DNA of 64,000 nt from Deltaproteobacteria bacterium (GCA_022710585.1 JAKLGV010000003.1:1-64000), one strand, 5' to 3'; positions 54,751-63,498 are shown, counted from the stretch's first letter. The notes: generated from the sequence alone by a model not told the origin. Translations and numbers: made by a program.

Positions 54751-55174
54751 AAGGCCTCCTATAATTTATTTTATTATAACCAATTTATCATTAATCGTAC
54801 ATCTGATAATACTCTATGGTCAAATCCAGCAGATTTAAATAATAATTTGAGTCATCCAGACATTCGATCCGCAGCATCCTGCTCCTTTCCGGTTCAAATA
54901 CATTGACACTCTCTCTAAAAAACCTGTCCACCAACCTTTCATATTTAATGAGGTAAATACAGAAATTTTGAATGATAGAACAAAAATAAATTTTTATATG
55001 GGAAAATAAAAAAAAGAGAGACAGCTTCTGAAACGCCATGAGCTGCATGGAAAGAATAAAATTAGGAATCTATTTAAGATAACGGAATTGATAATAATCT
55101 AAAACTGGTACTTTTGGATTAAGAACTGTATAATAGAAACTAAAAGATTGTGTAAAATATCAGGAGGTATTAAT
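54751..55174. other. Intergenic stretch without a supported gene
   Basis: A minus-strand frame (54791-55048) ends LVDRFFRES...LDLTIEYYQMYD and reads like a real C-terminus, but its N-terminal half is unlike protein and has no ribosome site. It may be a gene remnant. Nothing else is seen. Confidence 0.4.
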
Positions 55175-55759
55175 GTGGATGCACTTGATGAGCTAAGAAC
55201 ATATGTAAAGACATTACCTGAAGGTAGAATTACAGATGCAAAAGTCAAACTGTTAATTTCACACTGCTGGGATCTATTAGAAGGTTCTAGTGACCATTCC
55301 ATGAACATGTTCAAGGTTCATCGTGCTGAGGATCTTATGTTTAATCCTCCTGCAACAATATTATTTAATATTGAGCGTCATGGGCAAACGGTACAAGGCA
55401 GTATTTATGCCAGCGTCCAGAAGTGGCAAATTAATTTAATTGAAGGTACTGCAACCAGCAATCCATTCGATGAAGAAAAAAGAATCGTCGGGAAAAGAGA
55501 TGCTCCTCTAAAAGTAAATCCTATTGCAGAAAAAGTAGTAAACGATATTGTCAATTTGAATAAAAAATCAGAGTATCTTCAGTGGAAATCCGATAGAAAA
55601 GTCCGAATTCTTATTCAACATATTATTCCAGAAACGGTACAACAAACAACAACTGCGCGCAGAAGGCGGTTTAGAGAAAAGCTTAAAGAATTACTCACAA
55701 GTAAAGGGTGGAACGGAACGACTGTTTATTATGTTTATGAGAAAGAAGAATCTACTTGA
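55175..55759 (+). CDS. Unknown protein with GTG start
   Basis: 194 aa. AGGAGG with a seven-base spacer precedes GTG 55175 (MDALDELRTYVK), better supported than the upstream TTG at 55148. Text such as LPEGRITDAKVKLLISHCWDLLEGSSDHSM, ILFNIERHGQTVQGS and RKVRILIQHIIPETV, and a C-terminus rich in Arg and Lys (ARRRRFREKLKELL), suggest a mixed alpha/beta protein. I do not recognise a family. A terminator-like hairpin follows at 55881. Confidence 0.55.
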   Translation: MDALDELRTYVKTLPEGRITDAKVKLLISHCWDLLEGSSDHSMNMFKVHRAEDLMFNPPATILFNIERHGQTVQGSIYASVQKWQINLIEGTATSNPFDEEKRIVGKRDAPLKVNPIAEKVVNDIVNLNKKSEYLQWKSDRKVRILIQHIIPETVQQTTTARRRRFREKLKELLTSKGWNGTTVYYVYEKEEST

Positions 55760-55880
55760 TCAACAGTTGTGTCAAATTCTTAAGCATGGCAAGAACACAC
55801 TGTGATGATTTGGACACAAGAAATAATCAACATTGCAAACGTCATTCCGACTCTTGCCTTTGATTAACAAGACATAAAAA

Positions 55881-55932
55881 TATCCTTTCCTTTTTCCCAT
55901 AAGGGTAAAATAGGAAAGGATAAATATTTTTA
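55881..55932. terminator. Bidirectional terminator-like hairpin
   Basis: TATCCTTTCCT (55881-55891) pairs with AGGAAAGGATA (55912-55922), with an inner TTTTCCC/GGG-AAAA pairing. A's precede and T's follow, so it could end transcripts in both directions. It lies after the gene at 55175. The stretch 55760-56505 otherwise has no supported gene apart from the structured element at 56230; a minus-strand frame (55772-56071) reads poorly. Confidence 0.5.
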
Positions 55933-56229
55933 AAATATGATCTACTTGTAATAAACAGACATAAAAACTTTTCTTGAGCTGCTCCTGCGTTAAAAAATGA
56001 TGGTCAGGGGCAGGAATGACAATCATGATAGTTTTATGAATATCAGTGTCAGTACCTGTGGAAGCTCGCAAACCGCAGCAAAATCCCCTTGGCCATCAAA
56101 ACCAATTTTGTTTATCTTCAAAATGGACTGTGCATAAGTAATGCATCAGTAAACGCCAAACAGCAACTTCCATCAGTTCATGAAACTGACTCTGCCGCTG
56201 CAGAAAAAAAACAGAACTGGGTGTAAAAT

Positions 56230-56317
56230 TGGGGCAACGCCGTCATCGAGTTTAAAGTCTTCAGCCGTGGAAGACTAAATTTTTTTAACGGCAGGCGGCG
56301 TTGTCATTTTGTCCCCA
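56230..56317. ncRNA. Possible structured RNA element
   Basis: Outer arms TGGGG (56230-56234) and CCCCA (56313-56317) flank GCAACGCCG (56234-56242) and CGGCGTTGT (56296-56304), giving a long compound stem. Inside, AGTCTTC (56256-56262) pairs with GAAGACT (56270-56276), followed by AAATTTTTTT, a terminator-like sequence. This may be a small RNA or just a nested terminator. No reverse transcriptase lies nearby, so a retron is not supported. The strand is not certain. Confidence 0.35.
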
Positions 56318-56505
56318 TTAATATAGTTAAAAAATAAAATATTATAAAAATTAATAAAGGGATTTCATTTTGGGGATACTGCCAGCGATATTGTTGATGT
56401 TGGATTCGTCATCTGCTCCTGATTTCTTGCCGGTCACAAAAACATGAACATGCTTACCGAAATATCAAGACAAGTAGAACATAACAATAAAATGAAATTG
56501 ATGGA

Positions 56506-56880
56506 TCAGCTCTGATTTCTTTTTAGGATCTGCTTTTCCAGCTTAAGAAGCGTGACGTAATGTTCGATTATATGATCCGGCATACTATTCAAGAGTGACA
56601 GAAGTTCTTTTTTGTAATGCTTTTTATCGGCAATATCTTTTTTTCGCTTCTTCGGGTTTTCAGGTTTGACATCCGCTTCATGGAATAATCTGATCATCGG
56701 TGTAGAGAGGGCATCAGCGATCATTTCCAGAGATTTCTGGGTATAGAGCCTTTTCCCGTTTTCCAGTTGATTAATATACCCCTGGGAGAGACCACTTTCC
56801 AGGGCAAGAGCCTCCTGAGTTATCCCCTTCTCCGTCCGTATGATTCGGATGTTGTTCCCCACAATGTTTTTTCTTTTCAT
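56506..56880 (-). CDS. XRE-family HTH regulator
   Basis: 124 aa. The Cro/C1-type HTH is at the N-terminus: IRIIRTEKGITQEALALESGLSQGYINQLENGKR (about residues 12-45). The C-terminal half is charged and helical with the segment LLNSMPDHIIEHYVTLLKLEKQIL. It lies next to repeats of TGCTATTA, its probable operator, and divergent from the genes at 57240 onwards, so it may repress them. Related proteins are common in islands and phages. Confidence 0.85.
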   Translation of the reverse strand: MKRKNIVGNNIRIIRTEKGITQEALALESGLSQGYINQLENGKRLYTQKSLEMIADALSTPMIRLFHEADVKPENPKKRKKDIADKKHYKKELLSLLNSMPDHIIEHYVTLLKLEKQILKRNQS

Positions 56881-56887
56881 GGAGACA

Positions 56888-56992
56888 TGCTATTACAAGC
56901 TGCTATTATCGACAAATACAGGTAGCAATAATCTTATTGAGTTAAATATTGCAACGTGCTATTATTCCCAGGCAAATCATCAGGTATTATTG
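56888..56992. promoter_or_regulatory. TGCTATTA operator repeats
   Basis: TGCTATTA occurs at 56888-56895, 56901-56908 and 56958-56967 (as TGCTATTATT). An inverted copy, TAGCAATAAT, lies at 56923-56932, and a related GGTATTATTG at 56983-56992. The two first copies are 13 bp apart. They lie directly upstream of the XRE gene, the usual place for its operator and divergent promoters. The gap to 57239 contains only a short peptide frame (see 57074). Confidence 0.5.
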
Positions 56993-57073
56993 TTGGGGTA
57001 AATATAAAAAACTGGCTTTTACGTTGAAGGAGGGCACCGATCCCGATAAATTAACAAAATTGAGGTGATTTAA

Positions 57074-57130
57074 ATGAAAGTAATTTCTAATACTGGTGCG
57101 CTTGTAAGTAGAATGCACCATTTATGTTAA
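57074..57130 (+). pseudogene. Short remnant resembling a PIN-domain start
   Basis: An 18-residue frame MKVISNTGALVSRMHHLC with a good ribosome site (GAGGTGATTTAA). The first residues look like the beginning of VapC/PIN-domain toxins (M-VSNT-PL). It stops after 18 codons and the following DNA does not continue in any frame as a PIN domain, so it is probably a gene remnant or a leader peptide. Confidence 0.3.
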
Positions 57131-57239
57131 TGGCGTTAATTTCGAACGCTTAATGGAAGAACAACAAAAAGTCTTATATCAAATTGGACTTCAAAAATTG
57201 TGTTATTTTCATTATTAACAGCGTTTTGAAAGGAGCAAA

Positions 57240-57647
57240 ATGAATATTGCAAAAGTTATTTTTTGTTGTTTGGCATTTCTTTTCTTTAGTCTTTTTATTA
57301 CTGATGTGTGCAAGGCTCAAGAAAATAAAATAACTGTAGAACAAGAGCAGTGGATAAGTAAAAATACATTTACACTTTTAGTTTCAGCCGAAGACAACAA
57401 AAACTCATTTATTAGAACAAAAGCTAATCAATATCATTCATGGTCAAAAAAACTCTATGTAAATAGTTCCGTATTATTCAATGTGTTTTGGCAAATATTG
57501 GATTTTTTTATTGGAGGTTTTATTTGGTTTATAGTTTTCATTGCTGATGTTTTTTCTGGAAGATTTGCTGGTGCCATTGGCGGTTTTATCGACATAATCT
57601 GTTATCGTATTATAAGTGTATTCGCGATATTTCATATTTATTTATAA
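57240..57647 (+). CDS. Small membrane/secreted protein of the TerY-P-like cluster
   Basis: 135 aa. Residues 1-26 are a signal peptide (IFCCLAFLFFSLFITDVCKA). A short charged middle part follows, then two or three membrane helices (VFWQILDFFIGGFIWFIVFIADVFSG and ICYRIISVFAIFHIYL). Function unknown. A GAAAGGAGCAAA ribosome site precedes it, and the VWA gene follows 24 bp downstream, so it is probably the first gene of that operon. Confidence 0.6.
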   Translation: MNIAKVIFCCLAFLFFSLFITDVCKAQENKITVEQEQWISKNTFTLLVSAEDNKNSFIRTKANQYHSWSKKLYVNSSVLFNVFWQILDFFIGGFIWFIVFIADVFSGRFAGAIGGFIDIICYRIISVFAIFHIYL

Positions 57648-57671
57648 CTAAAAAAAGGAGACGAAAATATT

Positions 57672-58388
57672 ATGGATAGCGAACCAAGGAAAAGACCGGG
57701 TGGAGAGCTGGCGACGAGACCTCTACATTTCATTTGGATTTGTGATTGTTCCGGTTCGATGAGTACTGACGGGAAAATACAGTCACTGAATAATGCAATC
57801 AGAGAAGCGATTCCGCATATGAAAAGTGTAGCGGATGAAAACCCAAATGCGCAAGTTCTTGTTCGGGCAATATGTTTTTCAAATGGTGCTCAATGGCACA
57901 TATCTCAACCGACACCGGTCGAAGACTTTAAATGGAGCGACCTGAGCGCTGATGGCGTTACCGATCTGGGAAAAGCGTTAAATATGGTTGCGGAACAGCT
58001 TAAAATTCCTCCAATGACAGATAGGGCATTGCCGCCCGTGTTAGTTCTCCTTTCAGACGGGCAACCGACGGACGATTATGCCAATGGATTAAAGGCCCTA
58101 ATGAATGAACCCTGGGGTAAAAAGGCGGTGAGGGTAGCCATTGCAATTGGAAGCGACACCGATATTGATGTATTGCAAAAATTTATCGGAAATCCGGAAT
58201 TAAAACCACTACAGGCAAATAATGCCGAGGCTTTAGTTAAATACATCAAATGGGTATCTACAGCAGTTCTTAAGTCGGCATCTTCTCCTGCCAGTCAAAC
58301 CAAAGATTCACAACTACAAAACTCAAATGTTCCAATTCCGAAGATTGATGATTCTGCCAATCCATCTTCTGCCGGTGATATATGGTGA
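57672..58388 (+). CDS. TerY-like VWA-domain protein
   Basis: 238 aa. An intact metal-ion-dependent adhesion site: DCSGSMS (DxSxS) near residue 26, GVTDLGKAL (the T) and LLSDGQPTDD (the D). The N-terminus RPLHFIWICDCSGSM is typical of TerY proteins. The C-terminal 40 residues are a low-complexity Ser/Gln/Pro tail. In TerY-P systems the VWA protein is thought to be an assembly or sensor partner of the phosphatase and kinase that follow (gaps of 7 and 39 bp). Cytoplasmic. Confidence 0.85.
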   Translation: MDSEPRKRPGGELATRPLHFIWICDCSGSMSTDGKIQSLNNAIREAIPHMKSVADENPNAQVLVRAICFSNGAQWHISQPTPVEDFKWSDLSADGVTDLGKALNMVAEQLKIPPMTDRALPPVLVLLSDGQPTDDYANGLKALMNEPWGKKAVRVAIAIGSDTDIDVLQKFIGNPELKPLQANNAEALVKYIKWVSTAVLKSASSPASQTKDSQLQNSNVPIPKIDDSANPSSAGDIW

Positions 58389-58395
58389 ATAAAAT

Positions 58396-59289
58396 ATGCG
58401 GGCGAATAATGAAACAATATTATGGCAATATATTGGAAACTCTGTAAGAGGTGCTTCGCACATAAGAAATGGTCTGGTCAATCAGGATGCCCTTAAATCA
58501 TCCCTTGCAGAAGCAGAATTTGGACAGGTATTGTGCATCGCGGTTGCCGATGGGCATGGCGGCAATAAATATTTTCGCAGTAACGTTGGCGCAAAATATG
58601 CTGTTGACATTGCATTGGATACGCTGACCCTAATTAATAAGGAGATGAAAGATTTATCTTCTGTCAAGCGAACTCTCGAAGAACAGCTTCCCAAAATACT
58701 TGTGCAAAAATGGATAGAAGCCATCAATGAACATTTGGTTCAAAATCCTATAAGCGATGATGAATTGTCTGCGCTTGAAACAAAGGAAGGCAAGTCTTCC
58801 CTTGATGCGATTAAAAAAAATAATCTTCTCATATATGGTGCGACACTCCTCAGTGTTTTATTGACCGAATCTTATGCCATATATTTACAGATCGGAGATG
58901 GGGATATTCTCATTGTTGATCAGGAGGGCGAAGTAAACAGGCCTTATGAAAATGACGACAGGCTTATTGCAAATGAAACGACTTCCCTGTGTTCAAGAGA
59001 TGCATGGCGGGATTTCCGTTCTGCTTTTCAGGTATTTTCGGGAAAACCACCGGCGCTAATTTTAATTTCAACTGATGGCTACGCCAATTCATTTCAAAGT
59101 GAATCTGAATTTAAGAAAGTCGGTACGGACATATTAGGTATGATCAGGGCCGAAAGTATAGAAAAAATTAATAATGAATTGGAACAATGGCTTAATGAAG
59201 CTTCGGAACAGGGCAGTGGCGATGACATCTCACTGGCCTTGGCGTATTGTGTGACCGGGCGTAATGAATCATTGGCGGAAAGCAGATGA
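58396..59289 (+). CDS. PP2C-family protein phosphatase
   Basis: 297 aa. PP2C metal-binding motifs: VADGHGGNKY (motif 2), IYLQIGDGDI (motif 5), LISTDGYANSF (motif 8) and QGSGDDISLA (motif 11, with DD for DN). The N-terminus has GASHIRNGLVNQDA, the RNG-NQD form of this domain. Dephosphorylates Ser/Thr targets, probably of the kinase encoded next. The ribosome site is weak. Part of the triad with the VWA gene upstream. Confidence 0.88.
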   Translation: MRANNETILWQYIGNSVRGASHIRNGLVNQDALKSSLAEAEFGQVLCIAVADGHGGNKYFRSNVGAKYAVDIALDTLTLINKEMKDLSSVKRTLEEQLPKILVQKWIEAINEHLVQNPISDDELSALETKEGKSSLDAIKKNNLLIYGATLLSVLLTESYAIYLQIGDGDILIVDQEGEVNRPYENDDRLIANETTSLCSRDAWRDFRSAFQVFSGKPPALILISTDGYANSFQSESEFKKVGTDILGMIRAESIEKINNELEQWLNEASEQGSGDDISLALAYCVTGRNESLAESR

Positions 59290-59328
59290 ATTAATCGAGT
59301 TATAGAACAAGTATTGGGGAGAACAAGC

Positions 59329-60648
59329 ATGAATCAGTTGCTTCAACCAAAACAAAAAGTAAAGACGGTAACATCCAATATGGATTGCGAAGTAGAAAAA
59401 TTTCTTGGAGGCGGTGGTCAAGGAGAGGTCTATCGCGCAGACCTGAATGGCGCAAAAGTAGCACTTAAGTGGTATTACCCCGCGCAAGCAACAGAAAATC
59501 AAAAAACTGCATTGGAAGCACTTATTAAGAAGGGGTCTCCGAGCGATCGGTTCCTGTGGCCAATTGACTTAACAACTTCAAAAGATATTCCAGCATTTGG
59601 ATATATTATGGGGTTGCGGGAGCCTCAGCACAAAAATATTGTCGATTTGATGAAGGGCCGCACCAATCCAACTTTTTTTGCACTTGCAACCACAGGCATG
59701 CAATTGGCACACAATTTCCTGCTGCTCCATTCAAACGGGCTTTGTTATTGCGATATTTCATTCGGCAATGTTTTTTTTGATCCTATCACAGGAGATATAC
59801 TCATTTGTGATAATGACAATGTCGGCATTGATGGCCTGGCTCCCATCAGTGTACTGGGGACACCCCGTTTTATGGCTCCTGAAATTGTTCGCCGTGAAGC
59901 TTTGCCTAGTACCCGGACTGATTTATTCTCTTTATCCGTATTATTATTTTATATGATGATGATTCATCACCCTTTGGAAGGTGCCAGGGAAGCTTCGATT
60001 AAATGCCTGGACGCTCCAGCGATGAATAAATTATATGGTACGGAACCTCTTTTTATCTTTGATCCTGATGACGACTCAAATCATCCTATTAAAGGATATC
60101 ACGATAATGCTCTCACTTATTGGAATATTTATCCGACATTTCTGAAAAACCTTTTTATCCAATCTTTTACTCAAGGTATACGTGACCCTATAAACGGGAG
60201 GGTCAGGGAAAGCGAATGGCGAAAAGCCATGGTTCGGCTAAGGGATAGTATCATTATCTGTCAACATTGCGGTTCTGAAAATTTTTATGATGAAGAAGTA
60301 CTCAAAAACAGTGGAAAACTAAATTCCTGCTGGCAATGCAGGAAAGACTTTCAAATACCTCCGCGTATTCGCATAGACAAGAGAATCGTCATGCTTAATT
60401 CCAACACGAAGCTGTATCCGCATCATGTCGACAGAGATAAACGATACGATTTTTCAACACCGGTTGCCGAGATTGCCCGTCATCCTCAAAATCCAAACAT
60501 ATGGGGTTTAAGAAACATTTCCTCAGAAAAGTGGAATACAACAGGTAAGGATGGATTATTGAAAGATATCGAACCGGGTAAAAGTGTTACTTTAACAAAT
60601 GAAACGAAAATCAATTTCGGCAAAGCCGAGGGAGAAATACGAAGCTAA
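59329..60648 (+). CDS. Ser/Thr-type protein kinase with zinc ribbon, TerY-P triad
   Basis: 439 aa from ATG 59329; GGGGAGAACAAGC precedes it, and the frame opens slightly earlier at 59314. Glycine loop GGGGQGEVY, ATP-lysine in VALKWYYP, catalytic loop YCDISFGNVFFDP in place of the common HRDLKPxN, metal-binding DNDN in place of DFG, and the APE-equivalent MAPEIVRRE. The catalytic Asp is kept in CDIS-GN, so it is probably an active but divergent kinase. After the kinase domain there is a zinc ribbon (CQHCGSENFY ... CWQCRKDF, about residues 304-340), then a beta-rich tail. It probably phosphorylates a partner in the operon, reversed by the PP2C. Confidence 0.85.
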   Translation: MNQLLQPKQKVKTVTSNMDCEVEKFLGGGGQGEVYRADLNGAKVALKWYYPAQATENQKTALEALIKKGSPSDRFLWPIDLTTSKDIPAFGYIMGLREPQHKNIVDLMKGRTNPTFFALATTGMQLAHNFLLLHSNGLCYCDISFGNVFFDPITGDILICDNDNVGIDGLAPISVLGTPRFMAPEIVRREALPSTRTDLFSLSVLLFYMMMIHHPLEGAREASIKCLDAPAMNKLYGTEPLFIFDPDDDSNHPIKGYHDNALTYWNIYPTFLKNLFIQSFTQGIRDPINGRVRESEWRKAMVRLRDSIIICQHCGSENFYDEEVLKNSGKLNSCWQCRKDFQIPPRIRIDKRIVMLNSNTKLYPHHVDRDKRYDFSTPVAEIARHPQNPNIWGLRNISSEKWNTTGKDGLLKDIEPGKSVTLTNETKINFGKAEGEIRS

Positions 60649-60685
60649 CTAAAAGCGATGCCTGTCCTTACATTGAGGGAGTTCA

Positions 60686-61042
60686 ATGGAAAAAAACAAA
60701 GTAGTAATTGTTCTGTCCAAATGCAGTAATAAAAAAGAATTATTTGGAATAAGAGTGGAGGAAAAATCTCCGGGTAAATGGTCCGCCGACTGGGCTTTTA
60801 AAATTCAGGACGCAATGGCCAAGAAGGAAGGTTATGCCGAAATCAAGATACCGGTCTTTGAGATTGAAAGCGCCTATCCCGGTTGTCCATACTGCAAAAA
60901 CAGAAGTTTCTTCCAATGTACCTGTGGTTTTAAACTCTCGTGCTGGAATGAAAGGGATAAAACCGTTACTTGTGGTTGGTGCGGTCATCAATCTGAATTG
61001 AATGGCAATATTGAAAATATCACCGCCGGTGAAGATAGATAA
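60686..61042 (+). CDS. Zinc-ribbon TerY-C-like protein
   Basis: 118 aa. The first half is ELFGIRVEEKSPGKWSADWAFKI-like, the second a double zinc ribbon: YPGCPYCKNRSFFQCTCGFKLSCWN and TVTCGWCGHQSE. Separate proteins with this form accompany TerY in the TerY-P systems, where the TerY C-terminal domain has the same ribbons. It probably binds a metal or a protein partner. GAGGGAGTTCA precedes the start. Confidence 0.75.
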   Translation: MEKNKVVIVLSKCSNKKELFGIRVEEKSPGKWSADWAFKIQDAMAKKEGYAEIKIPVFEIESAYPGCPYCKNRSFFQCTCGFKLSCWNERDKTVTCGWCGHQSELNGNIENITAGEDR

Positions 61043-61115
61043 GAACACTTTTTGCAGATAACATCTAAATCCATCCATCTCTTAAAATATTCGGATCACT
61101 CCAAGAGGACTTGAT

Positions 61116-62504
61116 GTGAATAACTATCCAAGGCAAATACTAATAGATTTAATAACAAAATATAGCTCAACCATTACGGAAGATCCCTCTAAATGCAAGG
61201 CATTGCTACTAGATTATTGCGGGAAATATCAGCAAGAAGTAAATGTTCTGCATACTGCTTTAACAACGAAGACGGTTCAGAAAATGCTAAATCCCAGCAG
61301 TAAGCTTCCTGTTAAAGTCGTGCTGGCAACACATACAAGAGCCCTTGTCGATCAAGTCGGCTTATCAGAGAAAGCAGCACAGTGGGCTGTGGAGTCCTGG
61401 TTACTGGCTCTCGGAATAGCTTCCGATAAAGATCTGTTCGTAACAATGACTTCAGAAATGCCGAATGCACCTTCTGAAAGTGAGGCGGCAAGAAATAACG
61501 GAGTCATTGATCCCCGTGACCCGTCTTTCAAGAATCAATCCGGCGTAACCACGGAGACAAAGCAATGTCCCTTTTGCGCGGAAGAAGTCAAAAAAGATGC
61601 AAAAAAATGCAAGTATTGCAGTAGTGATATCTCCGATGATGCCATGGCCAAAAGTTATAATGATAGTGGTGTTGAATATCATAATCGTGGCAACTACAAA
61701 CAGGCAATTGCGGATTTCGACAAATCCATTGGGTTAGACCCGAAAGATGCAATAATCTATTTCAACCGTGGGTTGGCCTATCATCAACTTCGCAACTACA
61801 AACAGGCAATTGCGGATTACGACAAAGCCATTGGGTTAGACCCGAAAGATGCAATAATCTATAACCACCGTGGAGAGGCCTATTATCAACTTGGAAATCA
61901 CAAACAGGCAATTGCGGATTTCGACAAATCCATTGAGTTGGACCCGAAAGATGCAATAATCTATTTCAACCGTGGGTTGGCCTATCATCAACTTCGCAAC
62001 TACAAACAGGCAATTGCGGATTACGACAAAGCCATTGGGTTAGACCCGAAAGATGCAATAATCTATAACCACCGTGGAGAGGCCTATTATCAACTTGGAA
62101 ATCACAAACAGGCAATTGCGGATTTCGACAAAGCCATTGGGTTAGACCCGAAAGATGCAATAATCTATAACCACCGTGGAGAGGCCTATTATCAACTTGG
62201 AAATCACAAACAGGCAATTGCGGATTACGACAAATCCATTGGGTTAGACCCGAAAGATGCAATAATCTATAACAACCGTGGAAAGTCCTATTATATCCTT
62301 GGAAATTATAAACAGGCAATGGCGGATTACGACAAAGCCATTGAACTGGACCAGAAAAATGGAAGAATCTATTTCAACCGTGGAGATGCCTATACTCAAC
62401 TTGGCAACTACCAACAGGCAATTGCGGATTTCGACAGAGCCGTTGAGTTGGACCCGAAATTGGAAGATGAGCGAAAAAAAGCGGTGAAAAATATTAGATG
62501 TTAA
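61116..62504 (+). CDS. Zinc-ribbon and TPR protein with near-identical repeats
   Basis: 462 aa with GTG start (GAGG before it, seven-base spacing). Residues about 1-115 form a helical domain (RQILIDLITKYSSTITEDPSKCKALLLDY and AAQWAVESWLLALGI); I recall this form from many bacterial kinase and conflict proteins but no name. A zinc ribbon (CPFCAEEVKKDAKKCKYC, about 150-168) is followed by eight TPR units of 34 residues (about 180-455). The TPR DNA repeats are 102 bp and nearly identical, so units can expand or contract. TPRs mediate protein contacts, probably with the phosphatase/kinase proteins upstream. Confidence 0.85.
   Translation: MNNYPRQILIDLITKYSSTITEDPSKCKALLLDYCGKYQQEVNVLHTALTTKTVQKMLNPSSKLPVKVVLATHTRALVDQVGLSEKAAQWAVESWLLALGIASDKDLFVTMTSEMPNAPSESEAARNNGVIDPRDPSFKNQSGVTTETKQCPFCAEEVKKDAKKCKYCSSDISDDAMAKSYNDSGVEYHNRGNYKQAIADFDKSIGLDPKDAIIYFNRGLAYHQLRNYKQAIADYDKAIGLDPKDAIIYNHRGEAYYQLGNHKQAIADFDKSIELDPKDAIIYFNRGLAYHQLRNYKQAIADYDKAIGLDPKDAIIYNHRGEAYYQLGNHKQAIADFDKAIGLDPKDAIIYNHRGEAYYQLGNHKQAIADYDKSIGLDPKDAIIYNNRGKSYYILGNYKQAMADYDKAIELDQKNGRIYFNRGDAYTQLGNYQQAIADFDRAVELDPKLEDERKKAVKNIRC
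61692..62500 (+). repeat. Tandem 102-bp TPR-coding repeats
   Basis: Eight copies of a 102-bp unit, each encoding one TPR. Copies start at about 61692, 61794, 61896, 61998, 62100, 62202, 62304 and 62406. Units 1-2 and 3-4 form a 204-bp double unit that is almost the same twice. The last units (from 62304) differ more. Such near-identity shows recent duplication or slippage. Confidence 0.8.
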
Positions 62505-62781
62505 TATCGTCGGAAGTCTAATCTGACAAGCGTTTCCGAGATTTTAAAGATTTTTTGATTTCAACTTTTTAAAAAAAGTAGACTGTGCAAATTCAAATAC
62601 TTGAAATCACTTTTAACAATTTTCAGCAGTCGTTGAGACACGAGGGATGACAAAATAGAAGAACATACTATGGGAATATAACGTCGCTTGTTGAGCTAGG
62701 AGGTTAATCCAATCTGTCTAACCGCAGGGGTGCAGTCCATTTCCTGTTGCTTATTAAATTTATTCTTAGAGGGGGTTGCTC

Positions 62782-63468
62782 ATGATTAGATCCAGAAATT
62801 TAATATTATTAGTTGCAATCACATTAATATTGATCATTGGATGTGGCCCAAGTGAAAAGGAAAAATTTGATAAAATGAAGAATGAAATTATAAGCAATAT
62901 TAAATCTTCGTATGATACTAATTCAAACGTACGGGAACTTCAAAATAAAATATGGATTGTATATCCAGAAAAAACATTCTCAATAAAAAATTTTGCATTC
63001 TCTATAAATATGAAAGCGCTTGAAAAGCCAGATTTTTATACAGAGGAATCAATCTTTGGGAGAAAATTTATCGATCCAAAAGATAAAAATGCGGTTAACG
63101 CATTAGAGGATGCAATGGCCTATAAGAATGTATCGACAGGTATACTTATCTTCCCGGTGATTAACTCTAATATGACATCCAATGATTTTTTGAATGTGAC
63201 AGTATTTGATGCAAAAAATAAAAATGAAATTCATGAAATGTCAAAGTCGACAACGGGTGTGATAGGTACAGCTGGAACCATAATAGCTGGTTTACTCGGT
63301 CATGCAGGTGAAGCGGTTGATATTGGTGATGCGTCAAGGATGGAACATGAAAGAAATCAGAACATATTACCTGATGAGAAATCCGGTATTATTATAGGGC
63401 TCAATCTAGAAAAACTTACTTCAGCATTGAACGATTTTGTCGATAAGCAACTGCAGAGTAGCCGGTAG
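62782..63468 (+). CDS. Lipoprotein of unknown function
   Basis: 228 aa from ATG 62782, which follows GAGGGGGTTGCTC. Signal segment LILLVAITLILIIGC ends in a lipobox-like IIGC, so Cys would carry the lipid. The mature protein has charged and amphipathic stretches, and a Gly/Ala-rich segment TTGVIGTAGTIIAGLLGHAGEA near residue 160 that may enter the membrane. I do not recognise a family. It lies 277 bp after the TPR gene, with no gene in between, and may belong to the same cluster. Confidence 0.7.
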   Translation: MIRSRNLILLVAITLILIIGCGPSEKEKFDKMKNEIISNIKSSYDTNSNVRELQNKIWIVYPEKTFSIKNFAFSINMKALEKPDFYTEESIFGRKFIDPKDKNAVNALEDAMAYKNVSTGILIFPVINSNMTSNDFLNVTVFDAKNKNEIHEMSKSTTGVIGTAGTIIAGLLGHAGEAVDIGDASRMEHERNQNILPDEKSGIIIGLNLEKLTSALNDFVDKQLQSSR

Positions 63469-63498
63469 GAACAAGAGGCCTATGTCTATTTTCAAAGT

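Noticed and set aside
54791-55048. 85-codon minus-strand frame
   Set aside because: Only its last part reads like protein and no start signal is seen; not called as a gene.
56230-56317. Structured element considered as a retron RNA
   Set aside because: No reverse transcriptase gene is present nearby on either strand.
61762-62319. Two minus-strand frames (61762-61956, 61966-62319) with repeated text
   Set aside because: They are the mirror of the TPR repeats, so the repetition comes from the coding strand. They lack ribosome sites and any family similarity.
61692-62500. Tandem repeats considered as CRISPR array or minisatellite
   Set aside because: The unit is 102 bp with no unique spacers, and the frame is kept throughout; it codes for TPR units.
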